64,000 nucleotides of DNA from Trichoplax adhaerens (GCF_000150275.1 NW_002060956.1:1139207-1203206); one strand, 5' to 3'; positions 25,401 through 40,400 are shown, counted from the stretch's first letter. The notes: generated by a model not told the origin, from the sequence alone. A program made the numbers and translations.

Positions 25401-28400
25401 TGGATAACTTTAGTTAGCTTAGATAAATGATAGCGTACGCTTCAGTAGCCAAGTCTATTAACTTACCATCAGTTCCATTAAATCCTATAGGTCCCGTCAA
25501 TCCTATTGGGCCAGTTGCACCTTTCTCACCAGGCTCACCTTTGGGACCTGAGCCATCACCAATTGGTCCTTGAGGCCCAGTTCCTCCAGTATTTCCCTTT
25601 TCGCCAGCTGCACCTTGTGAACCTGTAGCACCTTTATCACCCTTAGGACCTACTGATCCTGCTAGGCCTGTTTCTCCTTTAGTACCAATATCACCTTGTT
25701 GTCCTATAGCCAATTCAAGAGATCAAAATATTGATTTTATGAAATACGAGGATATTGCTAATGCCAGCCTTGAATAGATCCTCAAATAGATTAAATAAAT
25801 TGATTGTACCTTTATCTCCTTGCATTCCCTTACATTCACTACTACCATCTTCGCCTTTCGGCCCAGTTGGTCCAATCTCACCTTTGCTACCTAGAGGTCC
25901 TTTAGGTCCTCGTGGGCCTGCATTACCTTTATCTCCTTTTTCGCCTTTCGGGCCTATATTTCCTTGAAAACCCTGCTGACCCGCTTGGCCTAGAACAAAA
26001 TAACCAGAATCTTGTTATCTATTTGAAAATTAATGAATATGTAGCAGCAATCTAGTATCTGTATACTTTAATTGTAATATAACAATTAACCAATATAATA
26101 ACAAATCATATATAATAAACAATTAACGGAGGCAGTTGTATTCTACTAGAATTAAATAGGGAAAGTTTCATTTTGTAACCTTGAGGTCCTTGAGGGCCTT
26201 TGTCTCCAGTAAAACCGTTATCACCCTTTTCACCTTTATCACCTTTTGATCCAGTCACTCCAATTGGACCTTTAGGGCCTATAGGTCCGGTATCACCTTT
26301 AGGACCTGATTAGACATGTATAGGTTATTTGAGACAATATAATTAATTGCTAAAAAAAGTACCGCATTAGTCTATTTAATCCATGAAATGTAATTACCTA
26401 TATCGCCTTTTAGGCCCTTTTCGCCTTGACTTCCTTTATCACCTTTATCGCCATCGGTACCATTAATTCCAATGGGCCCAAGTGATCCCTTATCACCTTT
26501 ATTTCCTACAATACCCTGATCACCTTGAATGCCTTGATTACCTTTTTCCCCTTTATCTCCTTTGCCACCAACTTCTCCTTTTTGGCCTGGTATTCCGCTA
26601 CTACCAGCCAATCCTCTGTTGCCTTTATCACCTTTGGGACCATCAATGCCTGCGATACCTTGCTGACCTAACGAATCGATCATGGAGAATTCAATTTAGA
26701 AATACTTTAATTCAGTAAGGCTGATAAGATTATTACATTTTACTTAATGCCAATTAACTACCCGCATCTGATATTTACACACTTAGAAATTGTATAAAAC
26801 TGCTTCAAACGATTAATAATCGTTTTAAATCATTTTATATCTTTTAATGAGATTGGTAGACCACGAAAATTGTATTGGTATTAAGAATTCTTAATCATTT
26901 TAGATTTGCGTAGCTATTACCATAAATATTTCATCATTATATGAAAATAGCGTCTGAAATGTTGGTATGCAATGTTGCGCTATTTATATCTTAATTTAAA
27001 TAATTGATCAATCTTAATGATGGTTTCATATCTTAATTTACGTAAATTTATTCAATAAATTGACATAAAATATCCAATTATGAGTTATAAAACCTACCCA
27101 GTAAGATTATTAACAATAACCTAAAATACTTTTAGAAATCGTAGCTATACTACAATAAATTATTCTAAGGTATGGATAAGATACGATATATATTCTTTTT
27201 TACATGGGAAATGATCACTAAATAGACAATATTTACTATTTGAATAACCCTGTATGAATTATACTAGTACTCGTATACGGCACACGGTCACAAGTACGTT
27301 AGCGATCAGGGCTATCTCGGAAAATTCGGCTATACTAAACTAGCGAACCTTTATCTCCTTTAGTGCCGTTCATTCCTCTATCACCAGTAGAACCTGTTGC
27401 ACCTAAATCGCCTTTTTGCCCAAGCTCTCCTTTCTGGCCAGTGGCACCTTTGAAACCTTTCAAACCTTGTTGGCCTGTAGTTCCCGGTGCGCCCTTCTGA
27501 CCTTTGCTTCCAGGTCTTCCTGGTATCCCAGGCTGACCAGCAAATCCTATTTATTTCGAAGTGAATGGTCATGAAATTAATATTACTATTGGAAGTAGAG
27601 TTAACACTGTTATGGACTGGTTATATATCGTATTCAAAGTTATTAAGCTACTAACATCAATTCTATATCGTTATAGGCATGCATTACCTTTTTCTCCTGT
27701 TAGACCTTTGCTTCCTTTCGGGCCAGCCGCACCTTGTAAGCCAGTCTCACCTAGCGGACCTTTTTCTCCTTTTGCACCTGTATCACCTTTAAATACCGAC
27801 GATAAGAGATTATTAATTTCAAAAAGGATACGCATATAAATACATTAGTCAAAATCTTACAAAAGAATTAAAATCAGCTTTTACAAAGACTAAATATCAA
27901 GAAATTAATTTGTTATCAGATTTTGAATTTGAATCGAAAGTGAGGATTATAATTTATAGATTTAATATATTATATAATTAAAGTAAACTAGACAATAATA
28001 GTGCCAGCGAACATTGTATAATGAGGAAGTGTAGTCATTTTTTTGACGTTAATTAAGATATTGTGGCAGAAATAAAATTAAGTTTCTTGATAGCAGCTAG
28101 AAATTAATCAAGTAAGGAATTAATTAGCAGAACTCTTGGCAATTCAGCTGAAAATCATCCGTGCAACAATAAGAGTACCTTTCACGCCACGGTCTCCGAT
28201 ATCTCCTTTTTCTCCTTTTAAGCCGTCCGTGCCGCGACTACCCTTAGCTCCAGGAAAGCCAGCAAGTCCCCGATCACCTTTGTCTCCTTTAAATCCTTGC
28301 ACACCTTTACTTCCTTTCGATCCTTTATTCCCTTTATCTCCACTAAGGCCACCTTGGCCTAAATTTTTCAATAGTATTTGGGAATAAATCTTGTTATCAA

Positions 28401-31400
28401 ATTTTCGCATTAATTGAGCTAATTAAAGTGGGTTATAGTCTATTTAAATTTCAAACCTTTATCTCCCTTGTCTCCTGCAACACCTTTTGGACCAGGATTA
28501 CCTTTATCACCCTTAGTACCTTTAGTTCCATCAATACCCTCTCTACCATGTAACCCTATCCATTTTATAAAGAGTTCATTTAACATGATTAAATATATAA
28601 TCAATAATCCGGTTAATAGTGATATAATATTTATACATTATTTATTGATTAAGTTGAGGAGATATGCTGCATATGGTTATATGGAATAATATAGTCATTA
28701 CCAGGCTCTCCTTTAGAACCAGCTTCGCCTTTGGGTCCTGGATCACCTGCAAAGCCTTGTTCACCTCGGTCTCCTTTCTGGCCTTTATTACCTTTAAAAC
28801 CTTGGTTTCCTTTATTTCCTTTCGGTCCAGGTTGTTCTCCTTTGTCACCTTTATTACCTTTGATGCCAGTATTTCCGGGTTCTCCTTTAGGCCCTTGCAA
28901 TGATTGCCCTATATCGCCTTTATCTCCTTTCGCTCCTTGATCACCCGTTTGACCAACAACTACCGATGAATTTCCCGGTGGTCCAATAGGCCCTTTTTCT
29001 CCCTTAGTTCCTGCTATGCCAGGCTCTCCCTTAGCTCCAGTATTTCCAGTTTGTCCTTGATCGCCTTTACTACCTTTCGTTCCCTTCTCTCCTTTAATAC
29101 CGGATATACCTTTTTCGCCCTTGATACCTTTTTCTCCTTTATTCTGTGCTGTTGATACGATAGGTTCACCTAAAAGGGAAAAATTGATAGTTCATATTCA
29201 TTTTAATTGATGTTGCGAGAACGAACATCTAGCTGAATTAAAATCGAGACGTTAATCCATCTAGATATGGACAAATTAATCATTTTCTACCTTTTTGGCC
29301 TTTTTCTCCCAATGTTCCAGTTATACCTTGAATACCTGTATCACCTTTATCACCAGTTGGTCCAAAACCATCGGTACCATTAACACCTGCTGCACCTTTG
29401 CTACCCGTAGGACCAATATTTCCTTTTTGTCCTTTTTCTCCAGTTAAGCCTATGTCACCTTTAAATCCCTAGTAAAAGTTTAAGTCGAAGATAGATACGG
29501 TATTCCAAATGATAACATCCTAGTTTACATTAGCTCAGGCTAGCTTTAACGAATAGGAATAGGTATTATTTAGGCAGATACCTGTTGACCTTTTTCACCC
29601 TTACTACCAGTTGTGCCTGTATCTCCTTTAGTTCCGTCAGGTCCAATTGATCCTTTATCTCCAGTAATGCCAGTATCTCCTTTCTGTCCAGGTAAACCTT
29701 TTTGACCTTTTTGACCTTTAACTGATTCACCTTTATCACCTTTTGCTCCATCTTGTCCAGGATCACCTTTGTTACCTTTCAAACCCTACAGGGTGATTAA
29801 TGTTATACTGAACTCGCACATTATGCCTGGTTTCGTAAAATGGAAATGAATTAACTCTTACTGGCTCTCCTTTTGGTCCACGTTGTCCTATCTCTCCTTT
29901 ATCTCCCTTGCTGCCATTTACTCCAGCTGCTCCTTGAGTTCCATTTAAACCTGGTGGGCCGATATCTCCAGTTGTGCCTAAGCTACCTTTTTCTCCTTTC
30001 TCAGGGATTGGGCAGGCCATGCAAGCATCTCCTTTTTGCCCAATTAATCCTGGTAGACCAGGTACACCTTTGGGGCCTGTTGCTCCAGGGTCACCAGCTC
30101 TACCTGGAGGTCCTGATATTCCAGGAGGGCCTTGTACAACCGTTGAATTACTTCCGCCACTTATTCCAGGTAAACCTATCCATACATATATATTTAAGTA
30201 ATTAAGATACATAAATCAATTGACGATATTACTGCTATTTATTTTTACGTACATTATGGAATTCTAGTTTGCACTGCTGCGTTAGAGCTGATTATATCAT
30301 ATGATACGATATTAGTAGCTTTTACCTTGAAGCCCACGGCTTCCCTTTTCACCAGTTGCTCCAGAATCTCCTTGAGGACCCTGATCACCTTGAGGCCCTT
30401 GTATTGAAGCTCCAACTGGTCCAGTATTTCCTTTCTCCCCGGAAGGACCTGACTCACCTTTTTGCCCAACCTGTCCATTGCTACCGTCCATTCCTAATCA
30501 TCATGTATTTTACAGCATGAACATATCTATCTCTTTCTATATACATATATATATAGTGATCGGATATGGAGGTATTTTTGCTATTTAATACGCTACTTTG
30601 CAGCTTAGCTATAATGTATCAGGTTTACAAACCACTTAGACATTAAAAATTATTTAAAAATGCAATCACGGAAGATGCTAAATTTTCGCAAGTAATGCAT
30701 GGATATACGCACCTGATTGACCTGGTTCTCCTTTCGTTCCTTTAGGTCCAATAGGGCCAGATGCTCCAGATGCACCTTTAGATCCAGTAGGACCTCGCTG
30801 TCCTGGCAATCCACGAGGTCCAACATTACCTTTTGGACCTATAGCGCCTGGATCTCCAGGAGGACCAAAACCTTGTCCAGGGCCTGGAGGTCCCTGAATA
30901 TGACAGAGAATAACAATTTGATACCATGAAGTTGATGAAGTATATAATAAATTTAACTACTATGAATTTGAGTGCTTAATTACGACGCAAATACGCGTAC
31001 TTGCAGATCGTATTAATTAATTAAATCATTAATACATTTGTATAGTATCCTTACCGGCAATCCTATTGGGCCAGTATTACCTTTTGTTCCTATTGGACCT
31101 CGTGAACCCTAATAATAAAGATCCGATACTCTAATTAAAGCGCTTGATTGAGTAGAGCACAATCGAGCTACTGCAGGTAAGGAATACTTACATCACGACC
31201 ATAAGGCCCTTCTTCTCCAATACTACCAATGCTTCCAATGTCACCCTAGGCGGTTAATTTGAAATCATTGACAGGATGGTATTCGTTATTAAAAATTAAG
31301 CAGCTCATTTTTAAGAATCCGTAGAAATTGCATTATCCAGTAAATACCTTAATGCCTTGAATACCAGTATCACCTCGAGATCCTTTCTCTCCCTATCGAT

Positions 31401-32472
31401 ATCACATAACAGATAATCATAACATGTCTTGTAATCATTAGTTTTAAATCGTTAGAGCTTGGGTATTATAACAGTTGCTGCAATTAGCTATAGAAACGAC
31501 GGATAGCTAGTTGTAGAGTAAATAATTTACCTTAGGTCCAGTTAATCCTTGCAAGCCTTGCGGTCCTGCAGAACCTTGATTACCTGCTATACCCTAAAGC
31601 AGTACACAAGATTGAAAACACGCATACAAGATGGTTAATAATGACATATTAGCTGTCATTGTGGGCGAAATAGAGTAAGCAAGTCTTAAAAATTCATGGA
31701 TACTATCGTAATTCATATCAATACAAAATGGGCGTATTTTTTCTATACGGCATTACTTGAGGTCCTTCCGGGCCGATTTGTCCTTTTTGTCCTTTATTAC
31801 CTTTAATTCCCTACAACATAGAAAACTGTAAATATGAATAGACTGACAGTAGAAATCTTTAATCCCTTTGAAGGAGATTAAATGGCTTTATTTGCCAGTT
31901 ATCATCGCAGTTGGATAAATCAAAAAACGCCTAAATTATCTAAAATTATTGAAGCATTGATTATGATAGCTAGTCTTATTATTTACCGGCTCTCCTTTTT
32001 CACCTTCTATAGGCTGTATTTATACGTATAAACAGCAGTGGAAGAACGAGTGCTCAGTAATAATCAGTTAGACGTAAGTAATAAAGAGAACAAGAAAATT
32101 ATTAATACCACAGTAACGTTGGTTGAGTTATCAACAGTAGCTGCTGCTACACTGGCCCTAGGTACCACACTTAACATTTGATAAACCTCACCAGGTGGTC
32201 CAGGCGGTCCTCTTTCACCCTATTATTTTTTAACGAGAAGGATTGCGGTAAAGATTGCAGCATGTACATTGTGCGTATAGCAAATCCTAAAATTCTTCAA
32301 GTTAAGTATATTGTATATGTAACACTCGAAAAGCCTATCATCACTTAGTTATAGATATGACCTTTTCGCCCTTTTGCATAGGGATTACTGTGGGTGATTC
32401 TAAGTTTGTTCGTAGCTGAATAGTATTCCCATAGCCGATATAGGATAGAATTATTGCAAAGATGAACATCAT
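22492..32472 (-). CDS. COL4A: collagen IV alpha chain A (minus-strand member of the pair)
   Basis: Basement-membrane collagen chain. I trace 27 exons, first 32472-32362 and last 22755-22492, with all phases agreeing and 1572 residues. Residues 1 to about 20 form a signal peptide ([15 protein letters not shown]). A short non-collagenous stretch without cysteines follows, then an interrupted Gly-X-Y domain from about residue 34 to 1350. It has a Cys-X-X-Cys break ([13 protein letters not shown]) at codon 341. The C-terminal NC1 domain, spread over exons 24117-23481, 23403-23289 and 22755-22492, has two C4 repeats: [17 protein letters not shown]...[30 protein letters not shown], then [39 protein letters not shown]. 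All 12 cysteines are present. Position 93 is Tyr and position 211 is Ser, so the sulfilimine bond cannot form. It lies head to head with chain B and probably shares its promoter region. Orthology to vertebrate alpha1-like or alpha2-like chains was not resolved. Confidence 0.96.
32362..32472 (-). other. signal-peptide exon of collagen IV chain A
   Basis: 37 codons from two adjacent ATGs. The hydrophobic core [10 protein letters not shown] is followed by a polar segment and the first collagen-like triplet KGEK at the donor. The start was chosen because it is the first ATG before a hydrophobic core and because the exon ends in phase 0 with a GT donor joined to a [10 protein letters not shown] exon (32219-32109). 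Confidence 0.85.
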
Positions 32473-35400
32473 ATTGATTAGTTACATGATCGTAAAGCAA
32501 TCATTCGATAAAATAAATATTCGAAATCAGCTAATAAGCGTTTGTATACGCAGGTAATATCGACTAGTATAAAGCAGGGATAAATATTAGAATGATTAGC
32601 TTTATGATTATTAAGTTTAGCGAAGCACATACGCACTGGGAGTAAGTAGATCTCATCTAACTCTACTGACGATGTAAGATAGATACAAAAGCAGAAACTT
32701 ATACGATAATGATTAGCAGTATGATCACTAACTAAGCAACCGATAAAACAAATACACAAGATAAACTGCTATATATAGAATCAATGCAAGATAGAATGAA
32801 GCAAAATGAAGATTATAATTTAATAAGAAAATTGGATATACGGTGATAAATAGTTTAAAAGTGGATAAGATAGAACTATGCTGTAGATGCTAAAACTGTC
32901 ATCTACTGATAGATCTTGCTAAATAGCAATAAAATTTATAGGTAGATGCTAAGCCTAGCAGTTATCGGCGATGAATTATTTTCTGTATGTACTAGATCGC
33001 ACAGTATACTTATTGAGTTAAAAAACTGAAGAAAATGAATAAAGATAGGATTACGTGCTATATTAGTTCGATCATTGATTAATTGCTATGTTAAAGGTTA
33101 CATTTAAGAGCAGATGTTAAACCTTACGACTATTAAACGATAATTTTATATAGTAAGTGTTAGAAATCAGTTGCTTAAAAGAAATTGATCGCTGAAAAAG
33201 ACAATTGCTATCGATATCGAATAACTTCTGTAAGTAATGATTATGTAGAGCATTTTGTATTTGAGATAGAAATTAAAGAAAAATAAACGTGCATGTGCTA
33301 TATATTAAGATAGTTCATAACTCATAGATTAATACATTATTTTAAATTTCAAAGCAGCTGCTAATCCTGATATCTGTCGAATGTTATTTATAGCAATAAG
33401 ATGATGAACGTAGCTTAATATTTATTACTACAAATTAATAAAATAGAACATATTAAGATACTATAGAAGATAGAATAGATGAAAATTTAAGCCAATTATA
33501 TTTGCCTATATATCACACTGAATGTTCAATGTACCTCTTGTGTTTCTGCATTTCTTACATAGGCAATAAATACAATAAAAATGACTATTTGCCTAAAATG
33601 AAAGGAAATAACGAGATAATTACTCTTTTATAGTCTCAATTTGAGATATATGAGCATGATAAGCATGGTTGATGAAGAATAAAGTTTACATTATTAGCAA
33701 TTAGGGCCAAGAGGGGACTATTGACCCTTGACTATTTTACTATGATGAAATTTCAAAATTATATTAAATTACTTACTTCAACATCCCTTGAGTTGAAAAA
33801 AGGGAGTTAGTCCGATTGGAATAATTTTACTTCAAATGATAACCTCAGAAAACCTTAAATGGAGGTAAGAATTATTATTATAGTAATTTAGCAAATCTAT
33901 CCACTATTACTAGTCTATGATCGTGCAAGGGATGGCCAACAACTTTAGTCATAAAGTACAATAATTGAATAAATAATTTATATACATATATATGCAAATA
34001 GATACATCTTTGGATAGATTACGTGCCTCAGTATCGATTAACTTCAAATTTTTGTATTTGCCCTTATGATAATTAGCACAAGATTAGTCTGTCGATCGAT
34101 GATGTCTATATAACATCTCATTCCAAAGTTAGGACATACAATCGCAGTAGTTAGTTAGAAAGTGTCGGCGAAGATATTATCATTAAGATAAATTGAGTGC
34201 GAAGGGCGAAGAATGCTGGTCATGATCGTTAAAATGGCACCCAACAGTGTATCTCACGCTGACATCGCTAGCTAAGAATGCTGTTTTCTATCTATCTATC
34301 AATAATATGCATATAGATCAATGAAATTATCAGTAGCAAACCCAGATACATATTATGGTTATGTCAAGGTGATTTTATTAACACCAAATCGACTTTAAAA
34401 ATCCATATTAATACTGTATTATTGCAGAATTCATTTGACTTATTCCAGGTATTAATTTTTTGTATATTACTGATACAATGGCTTATTCCATTCGATTGAT
34501 AGTTTACAATATTAATGAGCATTCTCTTGATGTTTATATTTTTTAGGCTACAGGTACAATGAGTGACTTCTTTACTTGAGTTGTTGCATAATTTATAGCG
34601 GAAATAAATATAATTATCGAGCTGCTGCCGAATGGTGGAACAGCTGAGGTTGAAATAGGAATACTGAAATGATTATTTTGAAGATAGAAATTTTGTTGAT
34701 ATTTTTCTTCTCTATTTGAACTACAAATTGTCTAATGGAATGGATTTCCATAGCTAAAGTTACTACTTAATTAAGATCAGCAAGATCATTAGCATCATCC
34801 GAGAACATAAAGATTTATTCTCAATGATTTAAGATAGAATAGAGGGTAGGAAACGAGAAATTTACTACCGTTATAAGTGAAGAAACGTTTCTAATTAAAA
34901 AACGATTAACAAATATAGGCTATAATAGTCAAGTAGTTAGAATTTTATATGGATTAGATGTATAAAACCCTTCTGAAAGTTATATAAGAGCTTTGTACTC
35001 AAATCGTGATGCATAAACCAATTGTGGCGATTGATCAGTATCACACATTCTTGTTTTAAATTATGTGAGTATTGAATGATTTTATTGCAGGATTAGCAAA
35101 GGGAAAAGAACGAGATGAAATTCTCTAGTTTATGCTATCATATAATGTAATTAATACACAATTAAAATAATTGGACAATTCTACTAGATTAAATTTCGCA
35201 TTAATAACTAATTTAGTATCGTAATTAGCCATAAAATGAAGGCAAGTAAGGTACTATTAAAAATTGTTTAAAGCCATTTAGGAGCATGCGAACGTAGTAA
35301 TAAGAGAGAAAATGGTAAGAAAGATAGGAAAAACCGTATCGATTTATGCATTAAATTTATTATCCAGCTTAATGAATGCGTTATGCACTTAGGTAAAAGA

Positions 35401-37418
35401 TATAATTCAGAGAATTGGAGTCTAATATTTAAGAGGTTAATTTATAATTTACTAAAGAACAAATGTGCAGGGCAAGTATGCGTAAGTTGTAAATCTTTTG
35501 GCTCTGCAAAGATTATGTCAAGCCTTATTAGTGAATATGCCAAGGCAGAAAGAATGGTAATGAACTTAACTCAAAAAATAACTAAACTCGATCGCTAATA
35601 TCTTAGCAAAGATTGTGTAAACTCTTCAATGACATATCAAGGATGGAAAGCTAATAGGCTAAATGTAAAGACATTTTGATGATTCATCAGAGATAGAACG
35701 TTAACAAATTTATGCCATTAAATTAATATAGAGATCGACCGAAATTGTTTAGTGGCATTCCAAGGAGTTGAAGCTAACAGATTTAGTCCAACAAGGAATA
35801 CTTTCATTAATATTAACACAGAAATTGTATCTATCCGTTTTAGTAGCATAATAAAAGCAAGTTATTGGGATAAAATAATAGTAGACTTGATCAGGAGTAA
35901 CAATATCAACTTTTAGTATCAACACAGAGATTGTATGAAGCCATTTTGATATCATATTAGGATAAATTGCAGATGAGTGAAGTAAAAAAACAACTTCGAT
36001 TGCATGCTTAGAATAGAAAATTAGTTGCCTTAATTGAAGGATACTATGTTTTCATAGACACAAAGATTGCATTAAGCTCTTTAAAATGATATATTAAGGG
36101 TAGAAAACTAAAAAAATAGCACTTAATTAAAAGTTACTCTAATACAAGGCTTGCTATAAAGTAAGAGATGAAATAAAAGTAGATAGTTGCACGAGAATCG
36201 CACAACCAAAAATCTGCACAATAAGATGCCTATGGATTCCGTGAACTAGCATAATACCGTATCCATTTTAAGTAGTAGTCAGATAGTATACTATCTTAAG
36301 TTATTAATTGTAAGGAAATCAGGAAAGGAGGTGAGAAAAATGTCTATTTCCTGCTTAAATAATCAGTAGATCCTGTAGGGGGTATCATTAAAAATGACCA
36401 TGTGCGTCAATGAAAAGATCAGGCCGACATATTTTAAATCATTGCAATTGTAATAATAATCACCATCAAGTATTTAACAAATGAACTAATTAGATATCAA
36501 GGTCTATGATTGACTAGTAATCAACATACGCTATTGCATACTGCTGTGTCGAAATGGACTTTCTAACTCTTCTATTTGTTTACTTTGATAGCATGTCGTT
36601 GAAAGCACGCATTCAATAACAAGATAATTAGATGGATGACCTACAGCTATGACTTGAATAATTAGATCTACTGCTATGAACTTAATCTAGCTCTATTGCT
36701 ATATCTGATGGATCGAATCGATCAGGTGTTACTATAACCGATGCAAGATGCAACTGCCTAATAAACTTAACACGAATTCATCCTATTGGGCTGTCCAAAC
36801 CAACAGAGTAAATCAGTGAGATTATTGACATTATTTGTCGTGATTGATATCCTCGACAAGTATAGGCCACAATATTAGGGGCGTGGTAAATTCTCTCTAC
36901 TCTAATGATTGAAACTCTTCAGCTATAGTCTCTTATTAAATCTTTCAATATTCAAGGCATTTACTTTAAATTTGGCTCAAACTCCACATCAGTAGCTGAC
37001 TAAAACTCCGAACAATTGGCCCTTGATGTTTTTATGAACTTTTACTACAGTATTGAGTTATTTGTAGGAAATTTCTAGTACAAACCATAAGTCACTAGTA
37101 CATGTACGGCCGGTTCAACCAGTAGATACTAGAAGCCACGCCGTATATAGTAGTGGTCTGTGCCAAGAGCTAATAAAGAAATATTGACTATTACAACTTT
37201 TAGTGATAGTTGAATACTGTTTAAATCGATTGGGTACTACCATCGTTCCGACTTCTATCACCTTGTTATAGAAAAGAGAAAACAGCTGAAAACTAAATCA
37301 TTCTAAACTGGTATATTGGACAGCTTGGAAGATTGATTTCAACTAAGATAATTTGGAATTTATCTGGGATTGATCGCCTAATGCAATACACGTAATGTAA
37401 TATAACCTTTTCCGTATC
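32473..37418. promoter_or_regulatory. shared 5' region of the head-to-head collagen IV genes
   Basis: 4.95 kb between the two collagen start codons, with no supportable gene. The 71-codon frame at 35383-35598 has no splice partner or known domain. The region should contain both promoters and any 5' untranslated exons. In vertebrates the COL4A1/COL4A2 pair shares a short bidirectional promoter; here the gap is much larger and partly filled with decayed tandem repeats (see 32860-33420). No TATA or factor site can be called with confidence. Confidence 0.5.
32860..33420. repeat. diverged tandem repeats in the collagen spacer
   Basis: Recurring blocks: gtagatgctaagcctagc near 32942, gcagatgttaaaccttac near 33105 and gcagctgctaatcctgat near 33352; also tacgtgctatattag near 33051 and catgtgctatatatta near 33292. 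Spacing is variable, about 160-245 bases. Decay is heavy, so boundaries are approximate. Confidence 0.5.
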
Positions 37419-40400
37419 ATGATGAGAAAAGCCAAGATATTCATTATTGCAGCATTACTATGGTTATGCTTACTCCATTTGGAAGCTCATGCCAATATTA
37501 GCCCGGTATTGTTACTAGTTACTATTTTCAAAGCATTACAATTGAATTTTATTTACATAGGATCAATTTTAGTCTATAATTGAGGAGTTTTTCTCATGAA
37601 CGATAATTAATAGCAATTATAATCTCGGCCGGACTGCTTTAAAAGCATTGTAAAGTAGTGATTTTAATTTAAATGGATTCTATTATTACGGTTATAAGAG
37701 TAGTTTTTAGTTATCTGCTTTGATATAATTCTATAAGTATTGTTGCAATTCTATGCTAATGACTACTGTAAATCTATTTCGAGATCAAAGTATTATGTAC
37801 CTATATAAGCGATGATCATAATCGACTCAAGAGAATCATAAAATTATCGCCAATTAATGACTTTAGCTTAATCTACGATGAATTTACTACACAGCAAATT
37901 ATCTAGATTAACAGCGATAGTGCCTAAAATCACGTTTATGGTCATTGTAAAAGCATTCTTATACATCCATGCTAACAATCACCGTAAGCTACCTTGAAAT
38001 GATCATAGAAAGTATCATGACCTATCCACGCTAATAACCACTATAATCTACTTCTGGATCATGAAAGTATCATGATATGTATTTGTCTACATTATCCATC
38101 GCTGTTCTCTCTTTCTAGATGATGACAAAAATCAAGTCTAAATTAGATCATAAAAGTATCATAGTACGCGTTCGTCCATATTATCGATCGTCATTCTCTG
38201 TTTCTAGATGACGATCAAATCAAGTCTAAGTTAGCGATTAGTAAAAGCTACTTCACGATATTTTTAAAGTATCTCTAAACTGACGATCAGCGTAACCTCA
38301 ATAAGTTCTACACATTATCATTCTACAGCTACATTAACGACAATTCTGATCTAGCTAGAGATTTTTATAAAATTATTCTTACATATCTCCTATAATGACT
38401 ACCGTGCTGGAATCGATTTTGACTAGCTTCTACTTTGAAACTATTATCAAAATATCATTTTATGTATAAGTGAGATAGTTCATTTAACCTTAACTAATCC
38501 TATTTATAAGAAAAATCGTTACTTAGTGGTCTAGTCTCCACGCTAGCCGTTTTAATACATCTTTGTCTGATGAGGGTAAAATGATTAACAAATAAAACTG
38601 TAGAATATGAGGCGATTGCTTTCAATTGGATCTACAATAAATTAGCTATACAAGTAGATTTATGTTGATATCGATGTAGTTATAATGTATCTATGTAATG
38701 GCTTTGGCATAATTTTAATAGCCTTATACATTCAGGAACAATTTTTCTTATAATCATTAATTACCTAAATCGGTACTAAATGGTAATCATTTTACAGCTG
38801 TCAAAATTTAACTGTAAGGTCTCTTTCTGGTTTTAAGGTCAAAAGTATCTTACATTCAAGAACTTATTTTACATATAGTTATCATATGAAATAACTATAA
38901 TCGTTTTGTAGCTATAAAATCTTCGTTAGAAAGTATTCTCTCTGGTTACCAAGTCTACAGTATTATTAAGCTAAGAATTCTTTCCTAAGGGTTAATTATG
39001 ATACAAATGGACTCAAGATCGCAATGTTTTGTAACCATGTAGTATTCGTCAGAAGGCACTTGATCTAGCTACGAGATTTACAGTATCTTGTACTTGATAT
39101 TATAGTCATATCGTAGTCATTCAAGCGACCATTAACTATGATCCAAATACAAGTAAAATTTAATCCATTCATGACAGTATAAGATCTGCTTGCCGATGAA
39201 AAACTGAAATTATTACTAGTGTATTAGCTGATAGCTTTCTAACATGGCTTAAATTTCTTTTTACTACCGTGTGTGCTATCTCAATCTCGTCAAAATAAAG
39301 AAGGATCTAGAGAAAGCTAAGATAGAGGTAAGATAAGCATCCATTTTCAGTCTGAGTGACATAATTTTATCCAGACGTATGATAGATGTAATTAGATTGA
39401 TCTTTATGGCAATAGCATGGTATTTATAATTATCATTTTATTGTTTTACCCATAGTCAAGAGGAGATACCGGAGAATCTGGCCTTGCCGGAATGCGAATA
39501 ACAACAACTAAAGTTTTGATATATCCGGATGATTTTGGCCGTAATGGAATGTTTGTAAGTCATCCCACTAATTAATTATGATATAATGTTCAAATTTCCT
39601 CAGTTATAGATTTTTTTCTTGAATGTCTGTCTGGCTACTGGCCATATTGTAAATTATCATGCTATATTAAAACCGAATAGCAATCGTAATAAGTATCTAC
39701 TTGGAAATTCTGTATATCTGTAAGGCTTTTTAGCAGTAAGTTTTTGCTATTCCATGTTAGTTGACTTCTTTAAGTACATCATAAATTCCCATATTTTATT
39801 CAGAACTTAAATTTGCAGTACAATAGTAATACACGCTCCCTTGAAGTTTTGGATATCGTCGAGATTTCTAGTTGTAGACTTTCTCTGTTCAATGTCTAGC
39901 TGAGTTCTCACTACCGTACCTAATAAACTCTCATATTTCGCTCATTACAACAGACTTGAGGAGTGACAATACTAAATGCCGGCTTAAAACTACTGTATGT
40001 CTACGTCAGTGCGTTTCCATATGATTACAGCTTGCACCCATTGAAGTATCTAGGCAATTTAGCTCATCGTAATTTCTCATACTCCACTTAAGATCGCAAA
40101 TGCAAGGAATAGTTGCAACAATTATTCGCTTAAAAATTACTCTTTTCATATAGCACTAATTAAAATTTATTAAACTTCTCTTTTTCTCTTTCAGAGAACA
40201 TTATTTATAGGTGAGAAAGGAGAAAAGGTAAATCTTGAAAAGTAGACCTCGTCCTTTATTCTATCTAGTAATATTTACCTACTATTTTTAATAAATATTT
40301 AAAATAGGGTATGCCTGGAGACAAAGGACAAGCTGGAGATGCTGGACCGCCTGGATTAAAAGTAGAAAATCTACTTATCAATCTATTTAAAAAGCTAGAT

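Noticed and set aside
23738-30929. Many plus-strand frames rich in Pro/Leu/Phe opposite collagen chain A
   Set aside because: Reverse complements of Gly-X-Y exons; GGN codons read as NCC on the other strand stay open by chance.
35383-35598. 71-codon plus-strand frame in the collagen spacer
   Set aside because: No recognisable domain, no splice signals fitting a gene, inside decayed repeat-like DNA.
34200-36200. Search for a third gene or RNA gene between the two collagen IV genes
   Set aside because: No tRNA-like fold, no long frame and no consistent splice pairs found by eye.
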